Notes under the pieces: model-generated
The model's database searches: none
Told to the model about the DNA's origin: nothing
Seen by the model: the letters and a program-made list of their open reading frames with translations, nothing else
Source: Siderastrea radians
Taxonomy: Eukaryota > Cnidaria > Anthozoa > Scleractinia > Rhizangiidae
Direction of reading: 5' to 3'
Length of the DNA: 64,000 nt
Assembly (NCBI GenBank): GCA_964017195.1
Contig: OZ024889.1
Location: 66,448,858-66,512,857 of the forward strand
Translations under genes and position numbers: made by a program
Shown: positions 12,964 through 23,606 of the stretch, one piece after another
Layout: every line of letters starts with the position of its first letter
How positions within the stretch are numbered: position 1 is the first letter of the stretch

Positions 12964-15900
12964 GTTCAGGCTTTTATAATTACGTCATTTGAATCACAAC
13001 ACTTACCTGGTCTAAAAATAACTGAACAAGTATTATTACTGCCGTAGGACATTTTGCTGGATTTTCTTCTTAACTTAGATCCAAGGACTTAGAGAGCATT
13101 TCTCAGACACCTGTGGTGGTATGATTGGTTGGTTAGCTTCGAAAACGTACTACACAGCATTTACGGAAGGCTGGGCTCTTTACTCCGAGAATCCACTGAT
13201 CTCAGATGATACAGACATTTATGACAACGAACCGATGCGAAAATACGGCATGTTGAAGTGGCAGGTGAGTAAAAATGTAAAGAGGTAAAGCTCTGTTGCT
13301 GCATTGGCGTATGAGCAGCTCCGTGGGGAATAGAAGGGACATAAAAAAGATCGGCTTGTGCGAGAGCGAGCAGTGCGAGGCTTAGGGAGCTTTGCGCCCT
13401 AATCCTTACTAGCGCCTCCCTTCACAGGTTATGATGCAGTAGATGCCCTACCGTTGTCACTTGATATGAAAATATCACTTAGTGATATTTTCACAATTTT
13501 GTTTGCTTACGCCGAAGATGAGATACATATTGGTTGTGAAGACAGAGAATGTTTTACAGTCTATAGTTTGCTGTTGTTGTTGCTGCTATGTTTAAAGTGT
13601 GCGTTTACTTGGCTACTGAAAACTAATTTACAGGCAGTCCACTCAAACAATCAGAAACGAATAACACAAATTCAACGTACATGGTAACAAGTTTAATTCT
13701 CATTTAATCACCAGGCCATTCTCGTCCCCAGAGCTACTCGGCTTTTTTTTTTTTAATTACGTCTCTTGTAGCTCTGGTAACGGCCGAAAAATTTATTTTT
13801 TTGATTGGCCGATTCAAACTGTATGTGCAATGACGTTAATTTTTGGCTTCTACGCATAACGTTTTCTTTCCGCTTGAATTACATATAATTTTATAATTGA
13901 CTTGATTAATTTCCACGCAAAGAATGTGGCTTAGGGCAGATTTTGCTGTTTGGTTAAGCACATAATAATTCAAATTGTCAGAGATTGTCGCTAACTGCCA
14001 GCTATTCTTTTCTCGCTACAGCGCTTTCTACAAAACTACAGCTTGTCCATAAATAAACTTAAATGAAACTGTCTCATCAACTTTTGTAGTGACCTCTTGA
14101 TGTCGAGGTTTAAAAACTTGGGCGCCAAATGCTTGTGGAAATTTTCCATGGGGTAAAACGTAATACAGTGTAGCATTTAGTGGCGAAGCGATAAGTACAC
14201 AGCTGACATTCTCACACAACAGAAACCAAAACCAGACGAATGTAATACAATTCAGTAAAACGCAAATGCAATACCTTTATTCAGGCAAGATACAAATCCA
14301 AAACCCTTGAGCAAAATGCAGGGACAATCGTTCTTCTTCTGAAGAAGAAGAAGAAGAAGAAGAAGAAGAAGAAGAAGAAGAAGAAGAAGAAGAAGAAGAA
14401 CCTTTATTGATTTATACCGCTCAGGGTAGCCCCTTCAGATGCAAAAAGTTGTCTGTTATCAATGGGAGCCCTGAAACAACTTCGGCACGAAGGGCAGCTT
14501 CTTAAGTTTGTTCCTTTGAAAGCTTCAGGTTCTCCGCTCATTGCAGGTCCCGAACAGCTTTTAGATTGACTATAGCTAACAAGACTCGATGCATAGGAAT
14601 TCAAATTTCTCGGACGTCAAAATTGTCATGCCCAGAGCTCCACGGTCGAGAATAGAGCAGGTGCAATAGCAACTTAACGAATAAGACATGCGCTACCGGA
14701 TGTCGTGAATTTCACGACATCCGGTAATGGCTGATACCAGAGCCTGACGATCCCACCGCTGACCGAACAGATCGTAGGCTCTGGGAACAGGCTGAAAACA
14801 TCACATTTCTTCCATTGTGCCACACATGCGCGAACGTATCCAAGCAGTATGCAGGATGTTTGTCACGTGAACCTGGTTTAACAGCCTCGCTCCCATGAGT
14901 CTCTTATCTATAGCTCAGTGGTAGAGCAACAGGAGAACTTGGATTTCTTTTTTCCGAGTATGCCTGTGTCACTCCCGGATACCTAGTATATCTTTCACAT
15001 TTAATCACTAGGCTGAAAACATACTATCACTTTTTTTCCAAAAGTTTTTGTTTTTCCTATCATCAGATCTGGCGAGCGGTGAGGCTGATTGTAGACACAG
15101 GGCTTCACTACAAAGGAATGAAGAGGGATGATGCCATTAAAATGTTCTCGGATAAAGCTTGGGATGACACTGACTTTACTGAGAAAGAGGTAAGAACATC
15201 TATCCGCTGTGATGATGACGATGATTTCGATGAAGATGATGATGATGATGACGATGATAATGATAATGATGACGACGATGAGATCGATGATGATGATGAT
15301 GATGAGATGATATCGAAAAAGGGGCTCGAGATAATGAAGTTGATGACGGTGATAATGATGGTGACATGATGATGATGATGATGACGACGATGATGATAAT
15401 GATGATAATGCTGATGATGATGATCGTCATGATGATGATGATGATGATGATAACGACGACGACGATGGCGATGATGACGGTGATAACGATGACGGTTACA
15501 TGGCATTTTATTTGAAATCAGTCATTGCACCAAGTGATTACTCTTAATACTAGTATGTTACCATTATGTATCGTGTATAGGTAACTCGTTACCAAGGTTG
15601 GCCAGGCCAGGCTACATCGTACATGGTTGGAAGGTTAGGAATTCTACAGGCCAGAGAAAACGCGACTGCTGCTTTGGGGAAAGAATTCAACCTCAAAGAT
15701 TTTCATTACCAGGTAATGTACTCGAGGTTTTATAACTTTACGCGTGCATTTGTAAGTTACGCGTCCATAATTTGTCTTGGCAGTGACCTGGGTCTGGCTC
15801 GAACGTCTGTTTGTGTAAATGGGTTCCTCGCAAGAGTCTTCTTGTCCTATTGTAATCCCATCGTTGCAATTACTTCTGCTTCCTATAGATTTGTAAGTTG

Positions 15901-16137
15901 CGACTCACATTTGCTTGTTTATCAGTTTGTCAAATTCGTCTTCAGGTTTTGTCGCAGGGACCTTCGCCTCTTGCTTTCCTGCAGGGACACATCGAGAAGT
16001 ATGTCGCTTGCGTGAAGGAACCTGACCAGGAAGGATGTTTTGATATCCTGAATCCTCCGAAGAGAGCCCCACCCAACAGGGGAGAAAAGAACCCTGGGAT
16101 GGAGATGTATTTTGAGGGAAACAGACATTACGCTTAG
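5901..16137 (+). CDS. DUF885-family zinc metallopeptidase-like type II membrane protein (complete, copy 2)
   Basis: Nine exons: 5901-6747, 7693-7864, 9990-10248, 11574-11801, 12517-12771, 13079-13264, 15067-15189, 15581-15712 and 15946-16137. All junctions are GT-AG and the frame is continuous, giving 797 aa. A cytoplasmic N-terminus is followed by one hydrophobic helix (about 31-55), then a large presumed extracellular or luminal domain. HEARPGHH (578-585) supplies the HExxPGH zinc motif, and EGWALY (617-622) probably supplies the downstream Glu ligand. GWPGQA lies near the C-terminus. These motifs are diagnostic of DUF885, a gluzincin-like family. Substrate is unknown. The start was chosen because it precedes the membrane segment; an in-frame Met follows at residues 11-12. 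AATAAA occurs at 16286-16291. Introns hold several MITEs and trinucleotide repeats. Confidence 0.92.
7345..7608. mobile_element. 264-bp foldback MITE with 9-bp target duplication
   Basis: Long inverted ends (TAGCCTGAGAAAACAGCC at the left, its complement at the right) are flanked by GTGAACCTC at 7336-7344 and 7609-7617. The interior is itself partly palindromic around GCGTCACTACCC. It lies in intron 1 of the DUF885 gene, ending about 85 bp before exon 2. The 9-bp duplication is typical of MULE-like elements; no coding capacity. Confidence 0.8.
10664..10909. mobile_element. ~246-bp MITE
   Basis: Terminal inverted repeats AGAGCAGTTTTCAA at the left and TTGAAAACTGCTCT at the right continue imperfectly inward (GTGTCG with CGACGC). 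It is in intron 3 of the DUF885 gene. The target duplication could not be defined unambiguously, so the superfamily is left open. Confidence 0.65.
12926..12963. repeat. (TTA)n microsatellite
   Basis: Uninterrupted ATT/TTA triplets in intron 5 of the DUF885 gene. Confidence 0.9.
14335..14401. repeat. (GAA)n microsatellite
   Basis: About twenty GAA units follow TTCTTCTTCT in intron 6 of the DUF885 gene, so the left edge can fold as a hairpin. Confidence 0.9.
14900..14935 (+). other. tRNA D-arm relic
   Basis: TATAGCTCAGTGGTAGAGCA is a near-perfect A box and D-arm, but the anticodon and T arms that should follow are absent. Probably the 5' end of a decayed tRNA-derived SINE; not a functional tRNA gene. 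Confidence 0.4.
15210..15500. repeat. Imperfect GAT/GAC trinucleotide tract filling intron 7
   Basis: Long runs of GATGATGAC triplets start about 20 bp after the exon-7 donor at 15189. In the forward frame they read as poly-Asp and on the reverse strand as poly-His or poly-Ser, which creates spurious open frames. In copy 1 the matching intron (47-188) keeps only a short remnant near 65-85, so the tract expanded or contracted after duplication. Confidence 0.85.
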
Positions 16138-16460
16138 AACAAAATGAAAGTATCTTGTGTCGCTTGGAAAGCGAAGTTTAAAGTCTTGTAGTTTTCTCTT
16201 AAGAGTAGGAATAGAAATTGAAAACAAGAGGGCACTGACCTGCCAACAGCCGTCGTAAAACCGAGTTTGACAGTACCAACACAGAAATAAAAAACAGGAA
16301 GAACTTTCTTTTGTTGGTAAAACTAATTTAGGTTTATATGTATATGTTACCACTTTATACCGTATCTGAAATGCCGGAATAAATGCTCTTTTTCATTAAC
16401 ATGGCACTGTACAAGTCAAACATCATTTGAAAAACCACTTGTAATACTCTTGGTAAAGAT

Positions 16461-17425
16461 AATAAACTCATTTTCATATGAACGACTTGCACAGGTCTTA
16501 AGACAACTCGGAAAATGTTTATCTTGTCCGTAGTCTTTAGGTTCATCCTTCAGCGGTTGGTTGCCAACCAACCGATGACCAAGATGCTTTGGTTCTGGTG
16601 GCCGCCATCTTGGATTGCAATGCCCTTGATACCCCAGGGAAGAGGTTGATGGATAAGAGAATGAACTCAACGTTTAGTTAACTTTAATTACGAAATGTGC
16701 GACCTGTCGGTGTTAACCTAACCTTGCTCACATGAAGGGTTATCCCGTGGGCCGTGGCGACTGTCTCTAAGGCCCTGGCCAAAAGGAGTCGCAATATATC
16801 GCAATTTAACTTGCGACTCCGTTTGGCCGTGACTTGCGGGTACTTGCGATGGCTTACGATGACTTGCGTTCACGTTGATCAAGCTCAAATTTGCATGCAA
16901 GTGAATGCAAGTTTTTCACCGTTTGGTCACCCAACGCAAGTCGACTCAAGCTGTTGTTTTCCTTAGCACGGTCGCGTGCGCAAGTCTTTACTGAAATGGC
17001 TTTTTTGCTACTTGCATTGAACTTGCTTGTACTTCCGTTTGGGCAGAGCTTAAGGGCCTGCTCCAACTAAGGTCCCACGTTTCCATTTTTCACTACAACG
17101 AGAATCACGCGAGTGACTACGAAACAAGAGGGCTAGATGTACTATACTTCGGGAGATTGACATCTTTGCCACGAAAACCCACCGGTGACGTCATAATTAA
17201 GAATTATCGCGCTGCAGGTGATACAAACCACTCGTTCCGCAGAACCAGTCGCGATTATGATTACATTATACATACGCCTTCAGCATTGTGAGCCAGCAGA
17301 CAGAATATCGCTTCCCCCCGCCTAATCTCTCCGAGTCAAAACAAGAGACTCGGAGTAAGTCTGTTGTCTTTCTTGTTATTGATTGTGAGGCCGTTGCGGA
17401 GGTGTTATGCGTTTATTCACTTACA
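16461..17425. repeat. Duplicated 3' flank, copy 2
   Basis: Matches 2656-3680 with small indels, including the GGAGTCGCAA/TTGCGACTCC inverted pair, the CGCAAGT words and the CTTGTTATTGATTG end. It marks the right end of the tandem DUF885 duplication. No conserved reading frame. Confidence 0.6.
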
Positions 17426-17429
17426 CCTT

Positions 17430-18383
17430 TTCCTCGTTTTCTGTGGCTTCTCTTCCCTTTTTGCTCTAGTCTCTACTGAAAGGGCCAGGGACTCGATTTC
17501 TTAGCAACCGTCCAAATGCCCACACCTCCCTTCATGATCCATTGGTTACCCGCCCTTTTTTGCGGGCAAGACCAAATCATAGGTACCACGCCCCTTTGTG
17601 GCCCCACCCAAGCACCACCGAACTCCGTTGAGACTTAACTACAAACAACTGGAGTGAAAAGCCTCGTTGCCTACGAAAGGTCAACTGTAGCTTAAATACT
17701 CGTGATCCGAGAAAGGGATTTTAACTCTTTTACTTAAATGAGGGATCAAGCTCAAAAGTTTGAAGTTTTAAATCTTTAAAGATAATTTTAAAATATTATC
17801 GGTTGCAAATTGCTGAAAAAGCAAACAGAACGGCAGGTATAGCTTTAATTTGAATAGCCGCACTATAGACTGTTTATCCACAAACTCTTAAGACAGAGCC
17901 ACTTAATTAAGACACAAGATTTTGCTTATAAATTTCTTATCGGTGTTCTTTTGAAGGAACCTAAATCATTTCTCGCTTCTGCAAGCATAACTGTGATCTA
18001 AGAACAGTTGGGTTGAAAGACGGGTAAATAACTCGATTCAGACGATGATTCAAGCACTAGTCAAGTTAGCCAGACACTTCAATGACACTTATTTTGATAC
18101 AGCCATCCAAATAGATGATATTTCACTAGAAATATGGAAGCTTGCGCCAGAATAATAACAAAAATATTTTGTTAAATGTGTTAGCAAGGGCGTGTGTTTT
18201 TCGTGGAATTAAATTTATTTGTTCTCTGTTTTGACAGCAGGTTGTTTTCCCGGTTTCAGGTAATTTACCTTAAATAAATAATGACCAACAGTGCATAACC
18301 AATAGGAAGACCGCAAATTTCTACTAAAATATAATTTCTAGGAATAACAATTTCTCAGTGCTTTCCTGCGTTAGTTCCTCAAA
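17430..18383. other. Intergenic / 5' region of the first thioredoxin-like gene
   Basis: No gene or recognisable repeat. AT-rich sequence leads into the ATG at 18384; no confident TATA box or initiator was identified. Confidence 0.5.
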
Positions 18384-21300
18384 ATGTTATCTTTCTTCGT
18401 TCTGTTCACTTTAATTGGCTTTTCTTATGCTTTTGGCTCCAACAATGTCTATCACCTCAACGAACGGGATTTTGAGGGCTACATCCGGGACAAGGACATT
18501 ATGCTTGTGGATTTCTTCGCACCGTGGTGAGTTTTTGAAATATTGACTTTCATAAACAGAACATTGCACGCTTGACTGATTTGTTTGACTAACATTGTAG
18601 CCGTCTTTAGCGAACAAATACGACTAATTTAGGATGTGTCAACAAAATTTTCATTACACTTTGATTCAGATGAGATCTTATCAAAGTCAACAGCCGATAA
18701 GGAGTATCATGAGTTCTCTAAACTTTAAAAATCGATACAAAAAAATCCTTGTCACATTTTAATGATTTTTTCCCTTTCATTTTAAATTACAAAAACTTCC
18801 TCAATTGCACTCGAATTCTCAAACAAGTGACCAAGTGGAAAGACTAAATTTATTATTTATCGTTTTGTTGTCACTTAAATCGACTGGTGATCGTGTGCAT
18901 AAGTTTGCTAATTTAACCGTTCTTCCTCCAGAATGCCTTTATTCAGAACTTGAAAAATCTGACATACATTTCGCAAAATATCGAAGACAGGTTACACCAC
19001 AGAAAAAACATTGCTCAGTAGATTTATTTAACGACACAGTATTTATATCAAATGATACCTTTCACAGCATAATAAACAGCACCACGAAGGAAAGGTGAAA
19101 CCGAAAACAACAAGGCCTGCTACTTTAGCTGCGTCTTTTACCATCGCTATTCTCGAGTGGAGGTTACTGATGGGTTCTCTAAACGTGTATCTTGAAAAGG
19201 CCGAACCAAATTCCGGGAGGGGAGGGGATTACTCACTAACGTTTCGTAAGGAAAGGCTCCGCCCCAAGGGTCAAATCTTACCCTTACGACTGCTAATTTT
19301 TTTTATAGAAATGGTACCCTTTTTATATACCGTATTTTCTCGATTGAACGCCGGGGGCGTTTACTTAAAACTCAGCCTCGTAGACCCGGCGTTTATTCGA
19401 ACCCGGCGTTTATTCGGGGCCAGGCGTTTATTTATTAAATGTACTTTTCAGTATTGGAAGTTTATTTAACCAAGAACCAAATTTCAACAAAAACGTTAAA
19501 AAAATGTGAAACAATGTCTTCAACTTTGTTTCATCTAAGTGAATCTGGTAATTATAAGTTATTTATGAAAAAAACAGAAACAGTGGTTGAACTCTTCTCA
19601 ACGTTACGTTTCTCCATGCATGAAACACGGAAAGTGTATTTGTAACTACTCGACAGTAAACGTACTGTGCAAGCAATTTTGAACAAGGTGGTGGCGAAGT
19701 TCCTTCTCCATCAATTCTGAGAAAGGCAAAATTATGGAACGATTCAATTGCAAGGAACTGCTGAAGAAACGCTGGAGAGAGCCTCGAGGTGATCCTTGCT
19801 TGATGTACAAGCCTGCAGAAAAGTTACCATGATTTAATAAAAGAGATTGAAACGATACCTGATGCGTCGTTTGTTTCATCTGTTTTAGTAAGAAGTACTT
19901 TTGTAAAAGGTAGTTTGGTTTGAATATCAGTGTATAAATTCAAACATGATGGTAGAAGGAGAACTAGTATGCAGTCACGACACAAATTCCTGATTTAATA
20001 TACCCATCTCGAACAAGTGCCGGGACCTCAAATAAACGCCGAGAACCCCGAATAAACGCTGGGGGCGTTTATTTTAAACGCGGCCCTGTAGACCCGGCGT
20101 TTATTTGAACCCGGCGTTTATTCAGGGTCCGGCGTTTAATCGAGAAAATACGATACCTAGAACAAAAATTATACGTTTTTACTTAAATAAGGGCGGCGTC
20201 CTTGATCGCTTTAAGGCTCCAAGCTTTCGTCATTATTTCTGCAAACATTTTTTCCCAGTCTGAGTAGTCAGAAGTAGCTTTTATCCCTTTTGTTGTTCGA
20301 TGACCCTTTGAAACACCAAAATATCAATTTTCCCTACCCTATCTTACGCTGCAATTGCAAAAAAGCCACCCCTTTCAGGGGTCGCCTCCTCATATAGCTC
20401 TTTCCTTTCTTTCCTTGTTCTTTAATTATTATCTTTGTATTGTTGCCTGTGGTGTGGCAAAATAAAAATAAAAATAAAAATAACATAGCTCACTATAGGA
20501 AGTATCTCTTCCTAAACCAAATCGTGAGAAACGTGCAAATATAAAACATCACAGCATTTCCTCCGCTGTGTGCAGGCGCACGTTACACAGTACACCACCA
20601 ACTTGAGTTTGCCAATGCGAATTGAGAACATTTTTACACTTAGTTTTATTTGAGTGAAGTTTTTCGGCCAAAGATGCCATATGAGAAATTATCTCACTGC
20701 CTCAGCGCATTTGTCCTTCCTCAGGTGCCATCATTGTCAGGAGTTGAGTCCTGAGCTAGACGCTGCTGCCGACCATCTTGCTACAAAGAATCAGTTTGTA
20801 TTCGCGAAGGTTAGTTGCGCCTTATTACGACCGGACTGTGTAACAAGTGTTGTAAGTGTTTCATCATCAGTGGGGGTGTCACGTAATTTTTCTATCAGTG
20901 ATTCTATGTCACGCAACATTAACTGTCGATGGGGATGTCACGCAGTATTTTGACAATTTACCTGACAATTTACAGATACGCTCTTAAAGATTTGAGGTGG
21001 AAAGATTTAATCTGATTATCCATCTACTTTTTCTGTTGAGGGAGGGGCTGTGAAGGAGTCATGGGTCACTTAAAAAGCTCATCTAAGGATTATTTGTTTC
21101 ATAGGTTGATTGTGTGAATGAAGGCAAGCAGTTGTGCCAGCGGTTTAACATACAAGGCTATCCGACCCTGAAATTGTTCAAATATGGCCAATATGTTGGA
21201 GACTACGTTGGACAACGAGACAGGGGTGAGTAATAATATCCACTCCATACAGAGAGAAATTTTTCTTCCAAAACATGAACAGTACACTGTGTCAAAACAT

Positions 21301-23606
21301 ATCTGATCAATAGCCACTTCCTTAAGTTACTTTTTTTTGTACACCTACTTGAAATCTTTTCATTTTCAAACCTTTCAACCGATTAAAGGACCAAACCCAC
21401 TTGTGAATTTGTCGATTTGTAGCCAATTTGGCTTCCAAGTAGACTAACTTAGCGTGTTTTTCTCGCCGAAAGGAACCCTAAACTTAGTGATTAGCCAAAA
21501 AAGTAAAAACAAAGAAGTGCTAGAACTTACGATAGTTTTGACTATGATCATTATTTTCTCAAACAACAAATGTAAAAAACTCTGATGAATCTAACTATCG
21601 TATCTATAACAGACTTTGACTTCGCATAGGTTATGGAAACGTCAGTCACTGCTTACGGCATCCTTTTCAGGACTTAACTCACCTGGGCAATCATACACAA
21701 CCTTCACTTGACACGACTCCTCGGTTTCAAACCATGTACTAAGACTTAAAAGCGTATGTTTTGACTACAAATTAAACTATTATGTCTTGCCCAGGCTCAC
21801 TGATGCAGTACGTAGACTCGGTGGCCTCAACCATGAGTCAGCACGCACCACTGACTAGTGGAGCGGCCACGCCTGCAACGCTGGCTCAAGCGATTAACTA
21901 CAAGCCTCAAGCACCAGTGTTCCCCTCGCACCATGCCTCTTCGATTCATGCTCCTGTCGCGGCCATGGCACCTACCTTCATGAATCAAGGTAATGCACAT
22001 GGTAAGCACCCATCACTCATGGCATCGTTTTACGATTCCTCTGTGCACGCACAGCATCTTGCAAATACGGCTGCATTTCTTGGAAAGACCCCTTCTCCGC
22101 AGCAGTCGAGCCCAGACTCCTTGCAGACCAAATTCGGCAGCTTGTCGTCACTCGATCTTTACAGATCCAAGCTGAAAATGATCGCAGCCTACAAAAACTA
22201 CCAGAGGCGACTCAAAGAATACAGACTCAAGCTGATAGCCACAAATAAAGCAAACGTGAATCCAAACCCTCAAAGTTTCGCAGGAGCAGTCACTCAGCCG
22301 CCTCGTCCTGGAGTCAACGCATTTGCTCAACCCCAGACCTACCGCGGATATTATCGTCCCGAGGCTATGGCAGCTCAAAATGTTCAAATTAACCGCGCAT
22401 ATCCTCAGGGCGGATACCAGTTTGCTAGTCCATACGGTTACCAGGCCCTAGCCAGCAGTCCGTACTATAGAAGTAAAATGGGTCACGGCTTGAAACGACA
22501 GCATGGAAAGCACAGGCGTCCTGCCCCTCGCCCCGCGGAGGGCAGAAATCCCGCGTACCACCGACAGCCGGGAACAACACCAGTAACTAATCAAGCAGCT
22601 CATAATTACAAACAGACACAATTTCAGCCAAAACAGTTTCGCCAACAACAGCAACAATTCCATCAAGAACTGCAACAAGAGCAAGAGCCGCCCATGAAAC
22701 AGCAGCAGGGCTTCAACAAACCACAGGTATCTATAGCAACAATTCCTTCATTTTTCAGATAAATTGTTAATTCAGTATTTGAAGCAATTTTGCAAAAGTA
22801 AGCTTATAAACATTGATACAAATTTCTGCCTAAACAGTAAGAGGCTTATAAAGAAGATCAGCAATTCCTAGGTAATGGTGTTATTGTGTTATTCTAATCA
22901 GCCATTTCCCAATTGTATCTAGCCTCTCCTTCGAACTGAGGTCTGGTCCAGTCAAAAAATATTTTCTTTTTTGTTATACATGTAGGGGACTTTCCACTAC
23001 CATGTAAATGAAAAACATAGCCAGGTTCCTATACAAGATATCGAGGCTAAAGACATTTCGGAGTGGTGTTATTGTCCATTCTGCGTATCCGCCTTGTAGA
23101 TAGTTTTATCAGTGAAGGTTATTCTTTGTCTAGATAAATAATATTTTGTTAACACATCATCCTGTTACTCGTCAACGTTTTAGCAACAGTTATCTTTACT
23201 GAGCGAGAAAGGTCATTTAATATTCCATGTTCCTGACAATACTAAAATATGCCTTGTTAATGCACAGGCACCCCAACCGGTGGGCAATCCAGGTCTTCCC
23301 TCCCCCGATCAGTTAAGCGATACATTGAAAACAACAGACACCTCAGCTCTTAAAGACCTTAAAGCAGACATTGAAAGCGCTATTCAAGATGCACTGAAAA
23401 ACGCAGTGGCCAAGCAAAGCCAGAAGACTAAGCCGAGCGTTCATGTTGATGGGGAGAGAGCTAAGCCCCAGGCTACAGCGCCTCATTCAGACCAAACGGG
23501 GTCTGGGTCTGGTGCCCAGTCCCACAGCTCGCCTGCTCATGGCTCGGGCACTGAAGATGCTGCAGCTGGTGAGGGAAGTGGGTCGGGAGTAAAGCCTGAG
23601 ATATGA
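18384..23606 (+). CDS. Secreted thioredoxin/PDI-like protein with CHHC active site and long Gln/Pro-rich tail
   Basis: Five exons: 18384-18526, 20725-20809, 21105-21225, 21795-22726 and 23268-23606. Phases 2, 0, 1, 0 keep one frame of 539 aa. A signal peptide (about 1-17) precedes one thioredoxin fold. WCHHC (48-52) replaces the usual WCGHC, cis-Pro lies in GYPT (P96), and Cys79 and Cys87 resemble the extra pair in TXNDC5-type domains. GQRDRGSL also matches the end of such domains. The tail is Ala/Gln/Pro/Tyr-rich, with a basic stretch and a QQQQQ run. It ends in an acidic helix and two GSGSG segments that could accept glycosaminoglycans. There is no KDEL-type signal, so secretion is inferred. 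Function unknown; redox activity plausible. AATAAA at 24080 and 24146. Confidence 0.85.
19331..20152. mobile_element. 822-bp non-autonomous DNA transposon, 4-bp ATAC target duplication
   Basis: Inverted ends CGTATTTTCTCGATT and AATCGAGAAAATACG are flanked by ATAC at 19327-19330 and 20153-20156. Both subterminal regions carry repeated CCGGCGTTTATT words, arranged as inverted arrays. Interior frames are short and unrecognised. It sits in intron 1 of the first thioredoxin-like gene. Confidence 0.8.
20425..20490 (+). mobile_element. Possible retroposon 3' end with (AAAAT)n tail
   Basis: TTGTATTGTTGCCTGTGGTG runs into repeated AAAAT units ending near 20485, like LINE 3' ends with microsatellite tails. 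No coding part remains. Confidence 0.35.

Noticed and set aside
15079..15506. Poly-Asp (plus) and poly-His/Ser (minus) frames
   Set aside because: Translation of the GAT/GAC trinucleotide tract and the exon before it; not independent genes.
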